A stretch of 35,001 bases of DNA from NCBI GenBank assembly GCA_029262005.1, contig JAJDAG010000154.1:1-35001 (forward strand). Reading direction: 5' to 3'. Origin of the DNA: Candidatus Zhuqueibacterota bacterium (GTDB lineage Bacteria > Zhuqueibacterota > Zhuqueibacteria > Oceanimicrobiales > Oceanimicrobiaceae). This document shows, in pieces, positions 25,788 through 33,641 of the stretch (position 1 is its first letter; each line of letters begins with the position of its first letter). The notes below the pieces were generated by a model. It was not told where the DNA came from and did not search any database. It saw only the letters and a program-made list of their open reading frames with translations. The position numbers and the translations under genes are program-made.

Positions 25788-25968
25788 ATTGGAAACTAGA
25801 CCTAACAAGAGATGGGATTGAGACCGTGCAGTTTCTTGCTCACGCGATTCACTTGCCTTCAATTGGAAACTAGACCTAACAAGAGATGGGATTGAGACAA
25901 CAGAACACTCATGCTGACACCTCCGCACTTGTTAGATTGGAAACTAGACCTAACAAGAGATGGGATTG
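25788..25968 (+). CRISPR. short CRISPR array: 37-bp repeats, two 37-bp spacers, degenerate last repeat
   Basis: Two identical 37-bp repeats (25788-25824 and 25862-25898) start ATTGGAAACTAGACC and end GATGGGATTGAGAC. A third copy (25936-25968) matches for 33 bases, then reads CCGG instead of AGAC. Spacers are 25825-25861 and 25899-25935, 37 bp each. The 3' end ATTGAGAC resembles the 8-base crRNA handle (ATTGAAAC) of type III systems, and the degenerate copy lies at the far end, so the array is read rightward. The repeat has little dyad symmetry, fitting Cas6 processing of unstructured repeats. Cas6 is encoded 1.5 kb downstream. Confidence 0.93.
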
Positions 25969-25985
25969 CCGGTCTTCCCCGCCCT

Positions 25986-26135
25986 GTCATTCCGAACAAC
26001 GCGTTTCTCAGCGGTGGAGGAATCTGCTTTAGCACGCTTGTAGAAGTGCAGCAACAGGCTTTGGAGCAGAGCAGTAGAAACAGTACATTTTACAGATTTC
26101 TCACACCGGCGAGAACATGCCGGGTTAGAAATGAC
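25986..26135. repeat. MITE-like 150-bp element with ~42-bp imperfect terminal inverted repeats
   Basis: The left end starts GTCATTCCGAAC and runs to GGAATCTG (25986-26026). The reverse complement of 26093-26135 starts GTCATTTCTAAC and ends GAAATCTG, and the two align along almost their whole length. There is no coding capacity. It begins 17 bp after the degenerate CRISPR repeat. Confidence 0.6.
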
Positions 26136-26172
26136 AATATGTGTGGTTGACCAGGGGCTTGAATGAGGAAAA

Positions 26173-26280
26173 CTTGTACCACGACATTTATGTCGTGACA
26201 GCACCCAATATTGGGTATGGACCACGGAGCGCCAGACAAAAAATTTCAAAAAAACGCGACATGAATGTCACGATACAGGT
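26173..26280. repeat. REP pair 1 (inverted REP palindromes upstream of the transposase)
   Basis: The REP at 26173-26196 (CTTGTACC then ACGACATTTATGTCGT) faces an inverted copy at 26255-26280 (CGCGACATGAATGTCACG then ATACAGGT). Between them is another palindrome, ACCCAATATTGGGT (26203-26216). The layout is that of a REPIN. Confidence 0.75.
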
Positions 26281-26323
26281 AGAGGCCAAGTGCTGGCCTG
26301 TGGCGTAAACGAAAGGTGAACTA

Positions 26324-26998
26324 ATGGAAGATCTGCTCTACTATCGTCGCAATCTGCCACACTTTCACCCGAAAAATGGTGTGTTCTTCATTACGTTCCG
26401 GCTTGCAAACTCGTTGCCGGCACATGTGGTAAGGCAACTTCGGCAAGAGCGAGACTCAAAACTTAAAACCGTTGACAACAACCATTCCTCCCAATTGCAC
26501 CAACGAGAAAAATACCGAATTGAAAAACGTCATTTTGGACAATTCGATGAATTGCTTGACAGGGCTTTATCCGGACCGCGCTGGCTGGGCATAGGGGAAA
26601 TAGCAGAGATTGTAACCGCTAAACTACATGATATGGATGGCGTTGCCTACAAACTCATCGCGTACTGCATCATGTCAAATCATGTGCATTTATTGGTGGA
26701 TATGGCGGGTTATGACCAGTCGGCTAATGCCGGAGTGGCCGGTTCAAAAAAACAGTATCCGGTCGCAGACTTTTTGAGCAGACTTAAGGGCAGTACTGCG
26801 AGAATGTGCAACCTGGTATTGCAGCGTGAGGGTTCTTTCTGGCACAAGGAAAGCTATGACCATTGTGTCCGTGACAGCGATGAACTGGTCAGAATTATTC
26901 AGTATATTCAGGATAATCCCGTGAAGGCTGGTCTGGCCAAAGACTGGCAGGAATGGCATCATACCTATTGCCACTTGGCAGCTATTACGGATTTATAA
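26324..26998 (+). CDS. REP-associated tyrosine transposase (RAYT, Y1-type HUH nuclease)
   Basis: The 224-residue Y1 transposase domain protein starts RRNLPHFHPKNGVFFITFRL. The HUH motif is His120-Val-His122 in IMSNHVHLL, and the probable nucleophile is Tyr178 in FWHKESYDHCVRDSDEL, followed by YIQDNPVKAGL. All parts of the family are present, so it looks intact. RAYTs cut and join single-stranded REP hairpins. It is flanked on both sides by REP palindromes (pair 1 upstream, pairs 2 and 3 downstream), the expected arrangement for a domesticated RAYT with its own REPINs. The ATG is preceded by AAAGGTG. Confidence 0.93.
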   Translation: MEDLLYYRRNLPHFHPKNGVFFITFRLANSLPAHVVRQLRQERDSKLKTVDNNHSSQLHQREKYRIEKRHFGQFDELLDRALSGPRWLGIGEIAEIVTAKLHDMDGVAYKLIAYCIMSNHVHLLVDMAGYDQSANAGVAGSKKQYPVADFLSRLKGSTARMCNLVLQREGSFWHKESYDHCVRDSDELVRIIQYIQDNPVKAGLAKDWQEWHHTYCHLAAITDL

Positions 26999-27012
26999 GA
27001 AGACAGCACGTA

Positions 27013-27121
27013 CTTGTACCAGGGCATTCATGTCATGAAGTGCCTGAAACTGTTAGTGAGGGCAGACCGTCTGATGAAAGATTAGAAGAAAAAGCCGCGA
27101 CATGAATGTCGCGATACAGGT
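27013..27121. repeat. REP pair 2 (downstream of the transposase)
   Basis: The copy at 27013-27036 (CTTGTACC, then GGCATTCATGTCAT, partly decayed) faces a perfect inverted copy at 27096-27121 containing CGCGACATGAATGTCGCG. The spacing of the pair is close to pair 1. Confidence 0.75.
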
Positions 27122-27142
27122 GCCTGACCGGTAAACCGGAAA

Positions 27143-27236
27143 CTTGTACCACGACATTCATGTCGTAAAGTGCGGCGAAGGAGCCGAAACAACAAAACCC
27201 GCCGAAAAGCCGCGACATGAATGTCGCGATACTGGT
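27143..27236. repeat. REP pair 3
   Basis: ACGACATTCATGTCGT preceded by CTTGTACC (27143-27166) faces CGCGACATGAATGTCGCG followed by ATACTGGT (27211-27236). Both palindromes are perfect. Confidence 0.78.
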
Positions 27237-27318
27237 TGGGACACGGGGCAATATTGATGGCCTGCACCGGTATCTCACGAATGGTATCACATTCAAGACA
27301 AATCCGTCACAAAATCAC

Positions 27319-27347
27319 TTGACTCACTTCCTGTGCTTTGCTATATT
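27319..27347 (+). promoter_or_regulatory. promoter of the cas6 / type III CRISPR operon
   Basis: TTGACT (27319-27324), 17 bp, TATATT (27342-27347) is a near-consensus promoter about 120 bp before cas6. In the leader, TGCGGGT (27353-27359) and ACCCGCA (27394-27400) are complementary, and TTTTCTTC follows, which could act as an attenuator hairpin. Confidence 0.65.
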
Positions 27348-27468
27348 AAATCTGCGGGTTTGAGTTCCCCAAACATTTCCCAAACTTTCGCGTACCCGCA
27401 TTTTCTTCAGAGTTTAGTCAAGATTGTTCTTTAAGCAACCGGTGAGACCAACAGGAGGGACATACCGG

Positions 27469-28500
27469 ATGAGTAGCGATGAATCTTATAAACTGCCCAA
27501 CATACCGTTTCTGCGGTTGCGCTTCCAATTAAGCTCTCATAGCAACTGTTATCTTCCGGAATACAAAGGCTCTTTGTTGCGCGGCGCCTTTGGCCATGCT
27601 TTGCGCCGTACTGTCTGCGTGATGGCGCCACAACAGGCATGCGATTCCTGTATGTTACGGCAACAGTGCACTTATGCCCGGCTGTTTGAAACTTTTGTGC
27701 AGGAGCCGGCGCCGCGGTTTTTGCGCGGAGTGCCGACTGCGCCCCGTCCCTATGTGTTTGAACCGTTTGACCGCAACAAAAATTACCAGAGCGGCGATTT
27801 GCTGAAATTTGACATGGTGCTTTTTGGCCAGGCGGTTGAGTTGTATCCCTATGTCATTTATTCGGTGGAATGCATGGCCAAGACCGGACTGGGTAAGAAC
27901 CGGCATCGCTTTTCCCTCGACAATGTGGTTTGGCAGGATGAAACGGCCTTTGCTCATGCAGGCGGAAATGGCGTTGCCGCAAAGCAAACGACTCAGGCAA
28001 ACAGCAATGGCTGGCACGCGCTTTATAGTGGCAAAGAGCGCAAGTTGATTTCCCAGGCCGTGCCGCAAAGGCGCGCGGCCAACCCGATAGATAATTCCCT
28101 GAACGCTGTCACTTTACATTTTTTAACCCCGACCCGTTTAAAATTCCGCGATAGTTTAAGCATTGATTTTACCTTTCGTATGCTGGTGTTTAAAATGCTG
28201 CGGCGGGTTCTGGAGCTGGCGCATTTTCATTTGCCGGACGCGGAAGTTGACTGGGAATTCCACGACCTCTTGGTGGCTGCCGATGAGGTGCAAATCACCG
28301 GCCGCAAGTTAAAATGGCATGACTGGCAGCGCCGCAGCAACCGCCAGGATACCAGCATGAAAATGGGTGGTTTTGTCGGTGGGCTGACTTTGCAGGGGGA
28401 GTTGGCGCCTTTTCAGGCGCTGTTGCAGGCTTGTGAAGTGGTGCATGTGGGCAAGGGGGCGGTGTTTGGGAATGGGAAGGTGGGGGTTGAGTTTGGGTAG
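27469..28500 (+). CDS. cas6: Cas6 CRISPR pre-crRNA endoribonuclease (RAMP)
   Basis: ATG27469 with AGGAGGG upstream gives 343 residues; an upstream TTG frame at 27424 has no such site. The N-terminus LRLRFQLSSHSNCYLPEYKGSLLRGAFGHALRRTVC is the ferredoxin-like Cas6 opening with the L-R-G-A-F-G-H motif. It is followed by Cys50, Cys58, Cys61 and Cys67 in the four-Cys arrangement seen in many type III Cas6 proteins. The C-terminal G-rich loop VGKGAVFGNGKVGVEF is typical of RAMPs. It cuts the repeat of the adjacent array to leave the ATTGAGAC handle. It heads the cas operon. Confidence 0.92.
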   Translation: MSSDESYKLPNIPFLRLRFQLSSHSNCYLPEYKGSLLRGAFGHALRRTVCVMAPQQACDSCMLRQQCTYARLFETFVQEPAPRFLRGVPTAPRPYVFEPFDRNKNYQSGDLLKFDMVLFGQAVELYPYVIYSVECMAKTGLGKNRHRFSLDNVVWQDETAFAHAGGNGVAAKQTTQANSNGWHALYSGKERKLISQAVPQRRAANPIDNSLNAVTLHFLTPTRLKFRDSLSIDFTFRMLVFKMLRRVLELAHFHLPDAEVDWEFHDLLVAADEVQITGRKLKWHDWQRRSNRQDTSMKMGGFVGGLTLQGELAPFQALLQACEVVHVGKGAVFGNGKVGVEFG

Positions 28501-28792
28501 TTTTTTCTACAGATAGTAATTGGCTTGATGCGCTATGAAGAATTGATTCATTTTCAATAGAATGCCATTCCTTTTTGTTTTGGGCGGGAATAATAGGATG
28601 GACAACGGGTGCCGCTCATTCGATTCTATCATTGCTGCATAGTGACTTTGCGGTAGAACACTTATTGCAGACACGCAAATTAGTGAAGTCGAACTGGATA
28701 CAGGTTTTATATAATTGTGGCTGACATATCTTCGAGCAAAAAGTGTACATCGTAAGTTCTTATAAAATCAGGTCATTGAACGGGAGCGACGA

Positions 28793-29308
28793 ATGATAGA
28801 CAAAAATGTTCTTAAATTGTACGGTGAAAACACAGCCAATTCTGCAAAATGTCATTTTAAAGCTGCAGACCTCCGCAAGCGCACAATCATGTTTTTGATA
28901 ATTACAATAATGCTTGTCTCAATTATTGGAATTACTCAATTAATTCAATCGGCGCTTATAAACCAACTCCTTGGGGTACTGAGTCTCCTAGGTTCCATCC
29001 TGTTGTTGGTTTTTGAACTCCAGGATGGAGCTAATAGCCATGTAAAACACAAAGCCATTGGAGAGGCATATATTCAACTGCATTATGACATTTTTCATGC
29101 TTTCCAAGACGATAAATGCGCTCAAAAGCATATTACGAGTCTGAAAAACCGAATGAACGATCTGAATAAGAGTGACAAACCATTTGTTTCATTTTTTGCC
29201 AGAAGGATGGCGAAAAGAGCAATCGAAGTAAAAGAGGAAATGAATCCGTGGTGGAAGCCGGATGCTCTCCCTTCGGATAACGACGAATCAATGGCTCAAA
29301 GAAAGTAA
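28793..29308 (+). CDS. SLATT-like two-TM membrane protein inside the type III CRISPR operon
   Basis: The 171-residue protein starts at an ATG with CGGGAG upstream. After an amphipathic N-terminus with ADLRKRTIM, two transmembrane helices follow (about 32-52 and 56-75). A cytoplasmic helical domain then carries VKHKAIGEAYIQLHYDIFHAF (84-104) and a basic C-terminal part. This is the layout of SLATT domains, predicted pore-forming effectors coupled to nucleotide-signal or other defence systems. It sits between Cas6 and a Cas10-like polymerase, 292 bp after cas6 and 81 bp before cas10. The 28501-28792 gap has no gene; a TATAAT at 28710-28715 lacks a good -35. The effector role is inferred. Confidence 0.72.
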   Translation: MIDKNVLKLYGENTANSAKCHFKAADLRKRTIMFLIITIMLVSIIGITQLIQSALINQLLGVLSLLGSILLLVFELQDGANSHVKHKAIGEAYIQLHYDIFHAFQDDKCAQKHITSLKNRMNDLNKSDKPFVSFFARRMAKRAIEVKEEMNPWWKPDALPSDNDESMAQRK

Positions 29309-29389
29309 ATATGTTTCCTCAGAAGTGGGGTGAGTGGTGCACAGTTACGCATTCAACTGGTAGATCCAATTACTTAGGAGTATGATTTC

Positions 29390-30865
29390 ATGAGCAACTA
29401 CTATCTCCGTGTTGAAGCTGTCAATCTAGACAATTCAATACACGACACGTACAATATCAGTACGATTCGAGGCGGTAGCTTCATGCTTTTTGAAGCGATC
29501 AAAGCGCTCGAAAAAGATTCATCTGTTTGCAGCAGCTTAGCCAAGGTCTCAGAAGGCGCGAGTATAGGTTTATATAAGCTCACTGCGGCAAGCAATGATA
29601 AGGAGGCTAAGAGAATCAAAGATGATGTTTTGAGTTTTTTACACAAAGAAGCGCCAATAGCAACTTTTGTCGCCAATTATTATGACTTTGACTGTGAGGA
29701 ATGCTGTGGCGATTTTTCCAAAGGTGTAAAAACACTCATGGCTAAGAACCGATGGGCACAGTGGCAGCGGCCGACCATCGTTATGCCAGAAGCAAATTCA
29801 TCAGAAAGAGCGTGTACTTTGGATGGTGTGCGGCCGGGGTGTCACGGTAATGGGGATGAAAACATTTCAAGCGCAACATTGAGCAGAAGAGACTATGGGA
29901 GGGCTCTACGTAACAATCTCTATGAGATCATACTTCAAGATAAGACTATTGACGTAAAATTCACAAAGGACCTGGAAGCTCTCAGCAGTGACGCACAAAA
30001 AGGAAATCTCAATGGTAAAATGGCCTTTATATATCTGGACGGAAATAAGTTCGGTAGCATACGGGACAAATACTGCACGAGTGATACACTTCTCAATAAA
30101 TTCGACCATGTTGTACAGGAGGAACTGCGAGCTACTATCCTGAGGAATATTCTTAAAGAAGTAGAAATACTTGATGACTTTAAAACGGAATTTGGTGAAA
30201 TTCGATTAGAAACTTTGCTTTGGGGTGGTGATGAGATTGAATGGATTGTGCCAGCCTGGCTTGGATGGCAAGTTCTTGAGATTTTCTACTCAACGAATAT
30301 AGCATTTGAGGTTTCTGATAAAGACCAACAAGCTATGGCAGTCCCGTTAACTCACGCCTGCGGAATTATTTTTTGCAACCATTCAGCACCCATATTGCAA
30401 ATTAGAAAAATAGCGCATGAGCTGGTTGACTGTGCAAAGCAGGAAATCACAAGCACTCCGGAAAGACACAGAGAGGGCAATTTCATTCAGTATCTTGTTT
30501 TGGAGTCCTTTGATATGATAGAAGGTAGCTTGGAATCGTTCACAGATAATTACTATAAGGACATTCCGTTTTCAGAGCTATTGATCCATGGAGACGATAT
30601 CTCACCGCTTAAGAATAGTTTTCAAATATTACATACTTTTTTCCCTCGCAATAAGGTTTTCGAGATTGTAGCGGCCTTGAAAATAGCAGTCAAAGATGCC
30701 AGGTCTGCAGGGAATAGCGTAGAAGAAATACTGAAAAAAGTGCTAAAAGGTCTGGGTGATGATCGGGAAATAGTGGCGCAATCCATAGAACAAATTACCA
30801 AATCAAACCAAAACCGCTGGTATTTAATTGCCGACTTATGGGATTTTTTCAAGGAGGTAAAATGA
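29390..30865 (+). CDS. compact Cas10-like polymerase (type III CRISPR), no HD domain
   Basis: The 491-residue protein has an ATG preceded by TAGGAG. The N-terminal part (YYLRVEAVN, STIRGGSFMLFEAI) is followed by Cys102, Cys105, Cys106 and CTLDGVRPGC (142-151). The palm begins at MAFIYLDGNKFGSI (Asp217). The active-site turn is GGDE (279-282) in LLWGGDEIEW, a form of the Cas10 GGDD. CGIIFCNHSAPILQIRKIAHELVDCAK (324-350) matches the second half of the Cas10 palm. No HD nuclease motif is seen at the N-terminus, and it is shorter than Csm1 or Cmr2. It could make cyclic oligoadenylate or a related signal. Its stop overlaps the next gene (ATGA). Confidence 0.8.
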   Translation: MSNYYLRVEAVNLDNSIHDTYNISTIRGGSFMLFEAIKALEKDSSVCSSLAKVSEGASIGLYKLTAASNDKEAKRIKDDVLSFLHKEAPIATFVANYYDFDCEECCGDFSKGVKTLMAKNRWAQWQRPTIVMPEANSSERACTLDGVRPGCHGNGDENISSATLSRRDYGRALRNNLYEIILQDKTIDVKFTKDLEALSSDAQKGNLNGKMAFIYLDGNKFGSIRDKYCTSDTLLNKFDHVVQEELRATILRNILKEVEILDDFKTEFGEIRLETLLWGGDEIEWIVPAWLGWQVLEIFYSTNIAFEVSDKDQQAMAVPLTHACGIIFCNHSAPILQIRKIAHELVDCAKQEITSTPERHREGNFIQYLVLESFDMIEGSLESFTDNYYKDIPFSELLIHGDDISPLKNSFQILHTFFPRNKVFEIVAALKIAVKDARSAGNSVEEILKKVLKGLGDDREIVAQSIEQITKSNQNRWYLIADLWDFFKEVK

Positions 30866-32667
30866 GCTATCAAGGAATAGAACTTGAGGTAACACTTACC
30901 ATTGAAGGCCCTTTTCTCTGTACTGCAACTGGCACTTCGCAGTGGGGAATAGACGCTACATTTACTCGTGATTTTAACGATGAGGTGGTCATTATGGCCA
31001 GCCACATCAAAGGCAAATTACGAGAATCCTGGCGGGAACTGCAATCTGTGGAAAGCAGTGGTTTTTGTCTCGACCTCGACCATTTGCTTGGCAAAGAGAA
31101 CAGCGACGGCTATTTTGAACCTGAGCGTGGCTCCTTGCAGATATCCAGGTTTAAATTATCCGGTGATGAACCGCAGAAAAGAGCATACCACCGAATTAGA
31201 GTAGAAAGTGAATCCGGAACTGCTGACGAAGGAGCTTTACTCACTTTTGAAACGCCATTCGGAAGCGGAGAAACAACTGAATGGACTGGTACTATTTCAT
31301 TCACTGCCGAAACCGCTGAAATCGAAAACCTCATCAACCAGATTAAGCAGGGTCTGCGTTGGATTACTGCGTTAGGTGCGAACAAGGGAATCGGTTTTGG
31401 CCGCTTACACAAGGTTGAAGTTAAGGAGATTTCCAGAAAGAATATAGGAAAGCCAATTATTGGAAATTCAGCAAAAAATAGAACTGCCCTCGGGTTAGTC
31501 ATCAGTCCGGTCGAACCGCTTCTCATTGGCGGCATAAAACGCAAGAGCAACTATCTTGAATCAGAGACAAATATTTCCGGGGCCGTTCAGAAAGGCGCTT
31601 TGGCCGCTTGTATTAATAGAAAATTGGGACGACCTGCAAATAGTCCACTGCCCCCCGACCTTAGTGAACTTCCTTATTTATCAAAATATTTTTCCACCCT
31701 CTGTTTTCAAACAGCATTTCCAACTTTGGATGATGAAACGAAAAAGCGTCCTACTTTTGTTCCACTGTCAACAGTTGAGGTGAAAAAAAATGACTTTTTT
31801 GATGTCGCCCTGACCTCAGTTCCAAAACTTATACATGGTGAGCCTCCGGCGTTTAAACTTGATTGGAAGCCACCCGCCAACGTCTATTCAGAGTTCGGGT
31901 TTGCTTGTCCCAAAAAGAAAGGCTATACGCGAACTGCTGTTGAAAAAGAAAGCCGGAGGGCGGCTGAAGAAAATTTGTTTACTTATGTATATCTCTGCCC
32001 TGTTGATGAAAAAACGGGTAGGAAAATCGATTGGGTTTCTAATGTTACTTTGCCGAAAACGATTTCTGAGTCTGACAGGAATGGTGTATTAAACGAACTT
32101 GCATTCGTTGTTGAAAACTGGTGGGATAAACTTGGAAAAAGAGATAGTCGTGTAAAAGTACAGGCTGTGGATATGATAGAATCATTTCAGGCCGAAAATA
32201 ACCCTATTGAAGATGGTAAAGTAATCATTTCGCTACAGTCTGACACCCTCATGCTAAACCCTGACAAAGATTTGGTTGATCTTGAGGCTTTATACAGTGA
32301 ATTCTGGTCAAAAATATCGGGTGGTGGTCTGCAACTGGATTCATTCTTTGCAGAACAGAAATTACTCGGGGGGTATTTGTCATACCGTTTCAAGAAAAGA
32401 GCTGATGAGCCGTACTACCCGTTTTTTCTTACAACGGCTGGGAGTGTTTTTGTTCTCAATGTTACATCCAGAAAGACAGACAAAGAAATGACATCAAAAC
32501 TAAATACATGGAGGCAAACAGGACTTGAAGTTCCTGAATGGGCGCTCAAAAAACACGGAACACATGCCGGGCAACTCGACTGGAGAACCTGTCCATTTAC
32601 ACCCGAAAATGGCTTTGGTGAAATAAAAGTGAACCTGCAATGGCACTGGGGAAAACAAGCAAAGTAG
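30862..32667 (+). CDS. fused double-RAMP protein (Cas7 + Cas5/Csx10-like), type III
   Basis: ATG30862, with AAGGAGG just upstream, is the proper start (601 residues); it overlaps the Cas10 stop by 4 bp. Residues 1-195 form one RAMP unit with an IKGKLRESW motif (49-57) and the G-rich loop GANKGIGFGRL (172-182). Asp residues at 31, 37 and 40 precede the motif and may be catalytic. From about 209 a second RAMP begins (LVISPVEPLLIGG, then ISGAVQKGALAA 238-249), resembling Csx10/Cas5. The rest (to 601) is poorly defined. Type III-D2 is known for Cas7-Cas5 fusions; this may be a relative. Confidence 0.75.
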   Translation: MSYQGIELEVTLTIEGPFLCTATGTSQWGIDATFTRDFNDEVVIMASHIKGKLRESWRELQSVESSGFCLDLDHLLGKENSDGYFEPERGSLQISRFKLSGDEPQKRAYHRIRVESESGTADEGALLTFETPFGSGETTEWTGTISFTAETAEIENLINQIKQGLRWITALGANKGIGFGRLHKVEVKEISRKNIGKPIIGNSAKNRTALGLVISPVEPLLIGGIKRKSNYLESETNISGAVQKGALAACINRKLGRPANSPLPPDLSELPYLSKYFSTLCFQTAFPTLDDETKKRPTFVPLSTVEVKKNDFFDVALTSVPKLIHGEPPAFKLDWKPPANVYSEFGFACPKKKGYTRTAVEKESRRAAEENLFTYVYLCPVDEKTGRKIDWVSNVTLPKTISESDRNGVLNELAFVVENWWDKLGKRDSRVKVQAVDMIESFQAENNPIEDGKVIISLQSDTLMLNPDKDLVDLEALYSEFWSKISGGGLQLDSFFAEQKLLGGYLSYRFKKRADEPYYPFFLTTAGSVFVLNVTSRKTDKEMTSKLNTWRQTGLEVPEWALKKHGTHAGQLDWRTCPFTPENGFGEIKVNLQWHWGKQAK

Positions 32668-32696
32668 GGCTGAAAGTAATCTAAAGAGGAACCGCT

Positions 32697-33641
32697 ATGA
32701 GTACTGTTAACTATTTAAAAGGAAGTAATTTTATAAATCGGTATAAAATCGTGGGCCATTTAATAACTGAGACACCGCTTCATATAGGCTCTGGAGGGGT
32801 AACGAATCGTCCCGGGTTAACCAAGAAAGAAAACGAGAAAGAGCCGGTAGATATTTCTGAAGTAGCTCTTGATCTCCAAGAAAAGCCATGTCTGCCAGGG
32901 AGTACTTTACGTGGAAACATACGAAGCTGGCTGTTGCAGATCCTACGCTGTGTGCCCAAATCCTGGCCGGAGAGCAACGAAACTCTGGCTTGGGAGCATG
33001 ACTTTGAAAATTTAGTCCATTATGAACGATACCAGCAACAGGGAGAACAAATCAATTTCATGAAAAACTCTGCCAGTGTTCTGGAGCGGTTATTTGGAAC
33101 TGCATTCTCAGCCTCCAAAATAGATGTGTGGGATGCCCCATGCATCACAAGTGGCAATCAGCTTACTGTTCCGCCAGAGCTTTCCCATGCCAACCAACCG
33201 CCTTACTGGTCATCACAAAGACTTACCTATGTCACTCAATCGGTTGCTATCGATCCGAATACCGGAGCGGCTGCCGATCAGAAGCTGTATCACTTTGAAG
33301 TGATACCAAAAGGGGTCATGTTTAAAGTAACATTAGTCGGACAAAATTTGACTGATTTGGAACTGGGCATGCTCTTGTTTGGCCTTGAGGCGTTTGATTC
33401 ACAAATATTCCCTGTCACTTTGGGAGCCATGTCCAATCGTGGGTTCGGACATTTTAAATGGAATCTGCAAGAAATTTACCGACTTGATCTGAGCAACATG
33501 CGAGACTGGCTGAAAGAGGCAATATCGGCAAACAGCGCCGGTTATGCTTCACTAAAGCCACTCGGTGCAAGCAAGGAAGCATTGATAAATAACTTTAAGG
33601 AAACATTCAAAAATGCTTTGGAGGTTCAGTATGAAGGTTGA
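32697..33641 (+). CDS. RAMP protein, Cas7/Csm3-like
   Basis: The 314-residue protein has AAGAGGAA upstream of ATG32697. Features are LHIGSGG (28-34), PCLPGSTLRGNIRSWL (64-79), the strand QSVAIDPNTGAAADQKLYHFEVIPKG typical of Cas7, and the glycine-rich GAMSNRGFGHF. Cas7 subunits line up along the crRNA in the type III complex. Asp59 (LDLQEKP) precedes the PGSTLRG helix at the place where Csm3 has its target-cleaving Asp, though alignment is needed. It overlaps the next gene by 11 bp. Confidence 0.85.
   Translation: MSTVNYLKGSNFINRYKIVGHLITETPLHIGSGGVTNRPGLTKKENEKEPVDISEVALDLQEKPCLPGSTLRGNIRSWLLQILRCVPKSWPESNETLAWEHDFENLVHYERYQQQGEQINFMKNSASVLERLFGTAFSASKIDVWDAPCITSGNQLTVPPELSHANQPPYWSSQRLTYVTQSVAIDPNTGAAADQKLYHFEVIPKGVMFKVTLVGQNLTDLELGMLLFGLEAFDSQIFPVTLGAMSNRGFGHFKWNLQEIYRLDLSNMRDWLKEAISANSAGYASLKPLGASKEALINNFKETFKNALEVQYEG

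Noticed and set aside
25950-26249. 99-residue minus-strand frame across the CRISPR end, MITE and REP
   Set aside because: It is composed of repeats only.
27424-27468. Upstream TTG extension of cas6
   Set aside because: The ATG at 27469 has a strong AGGAGGG site and gives the usual Cas6 N-terminus.
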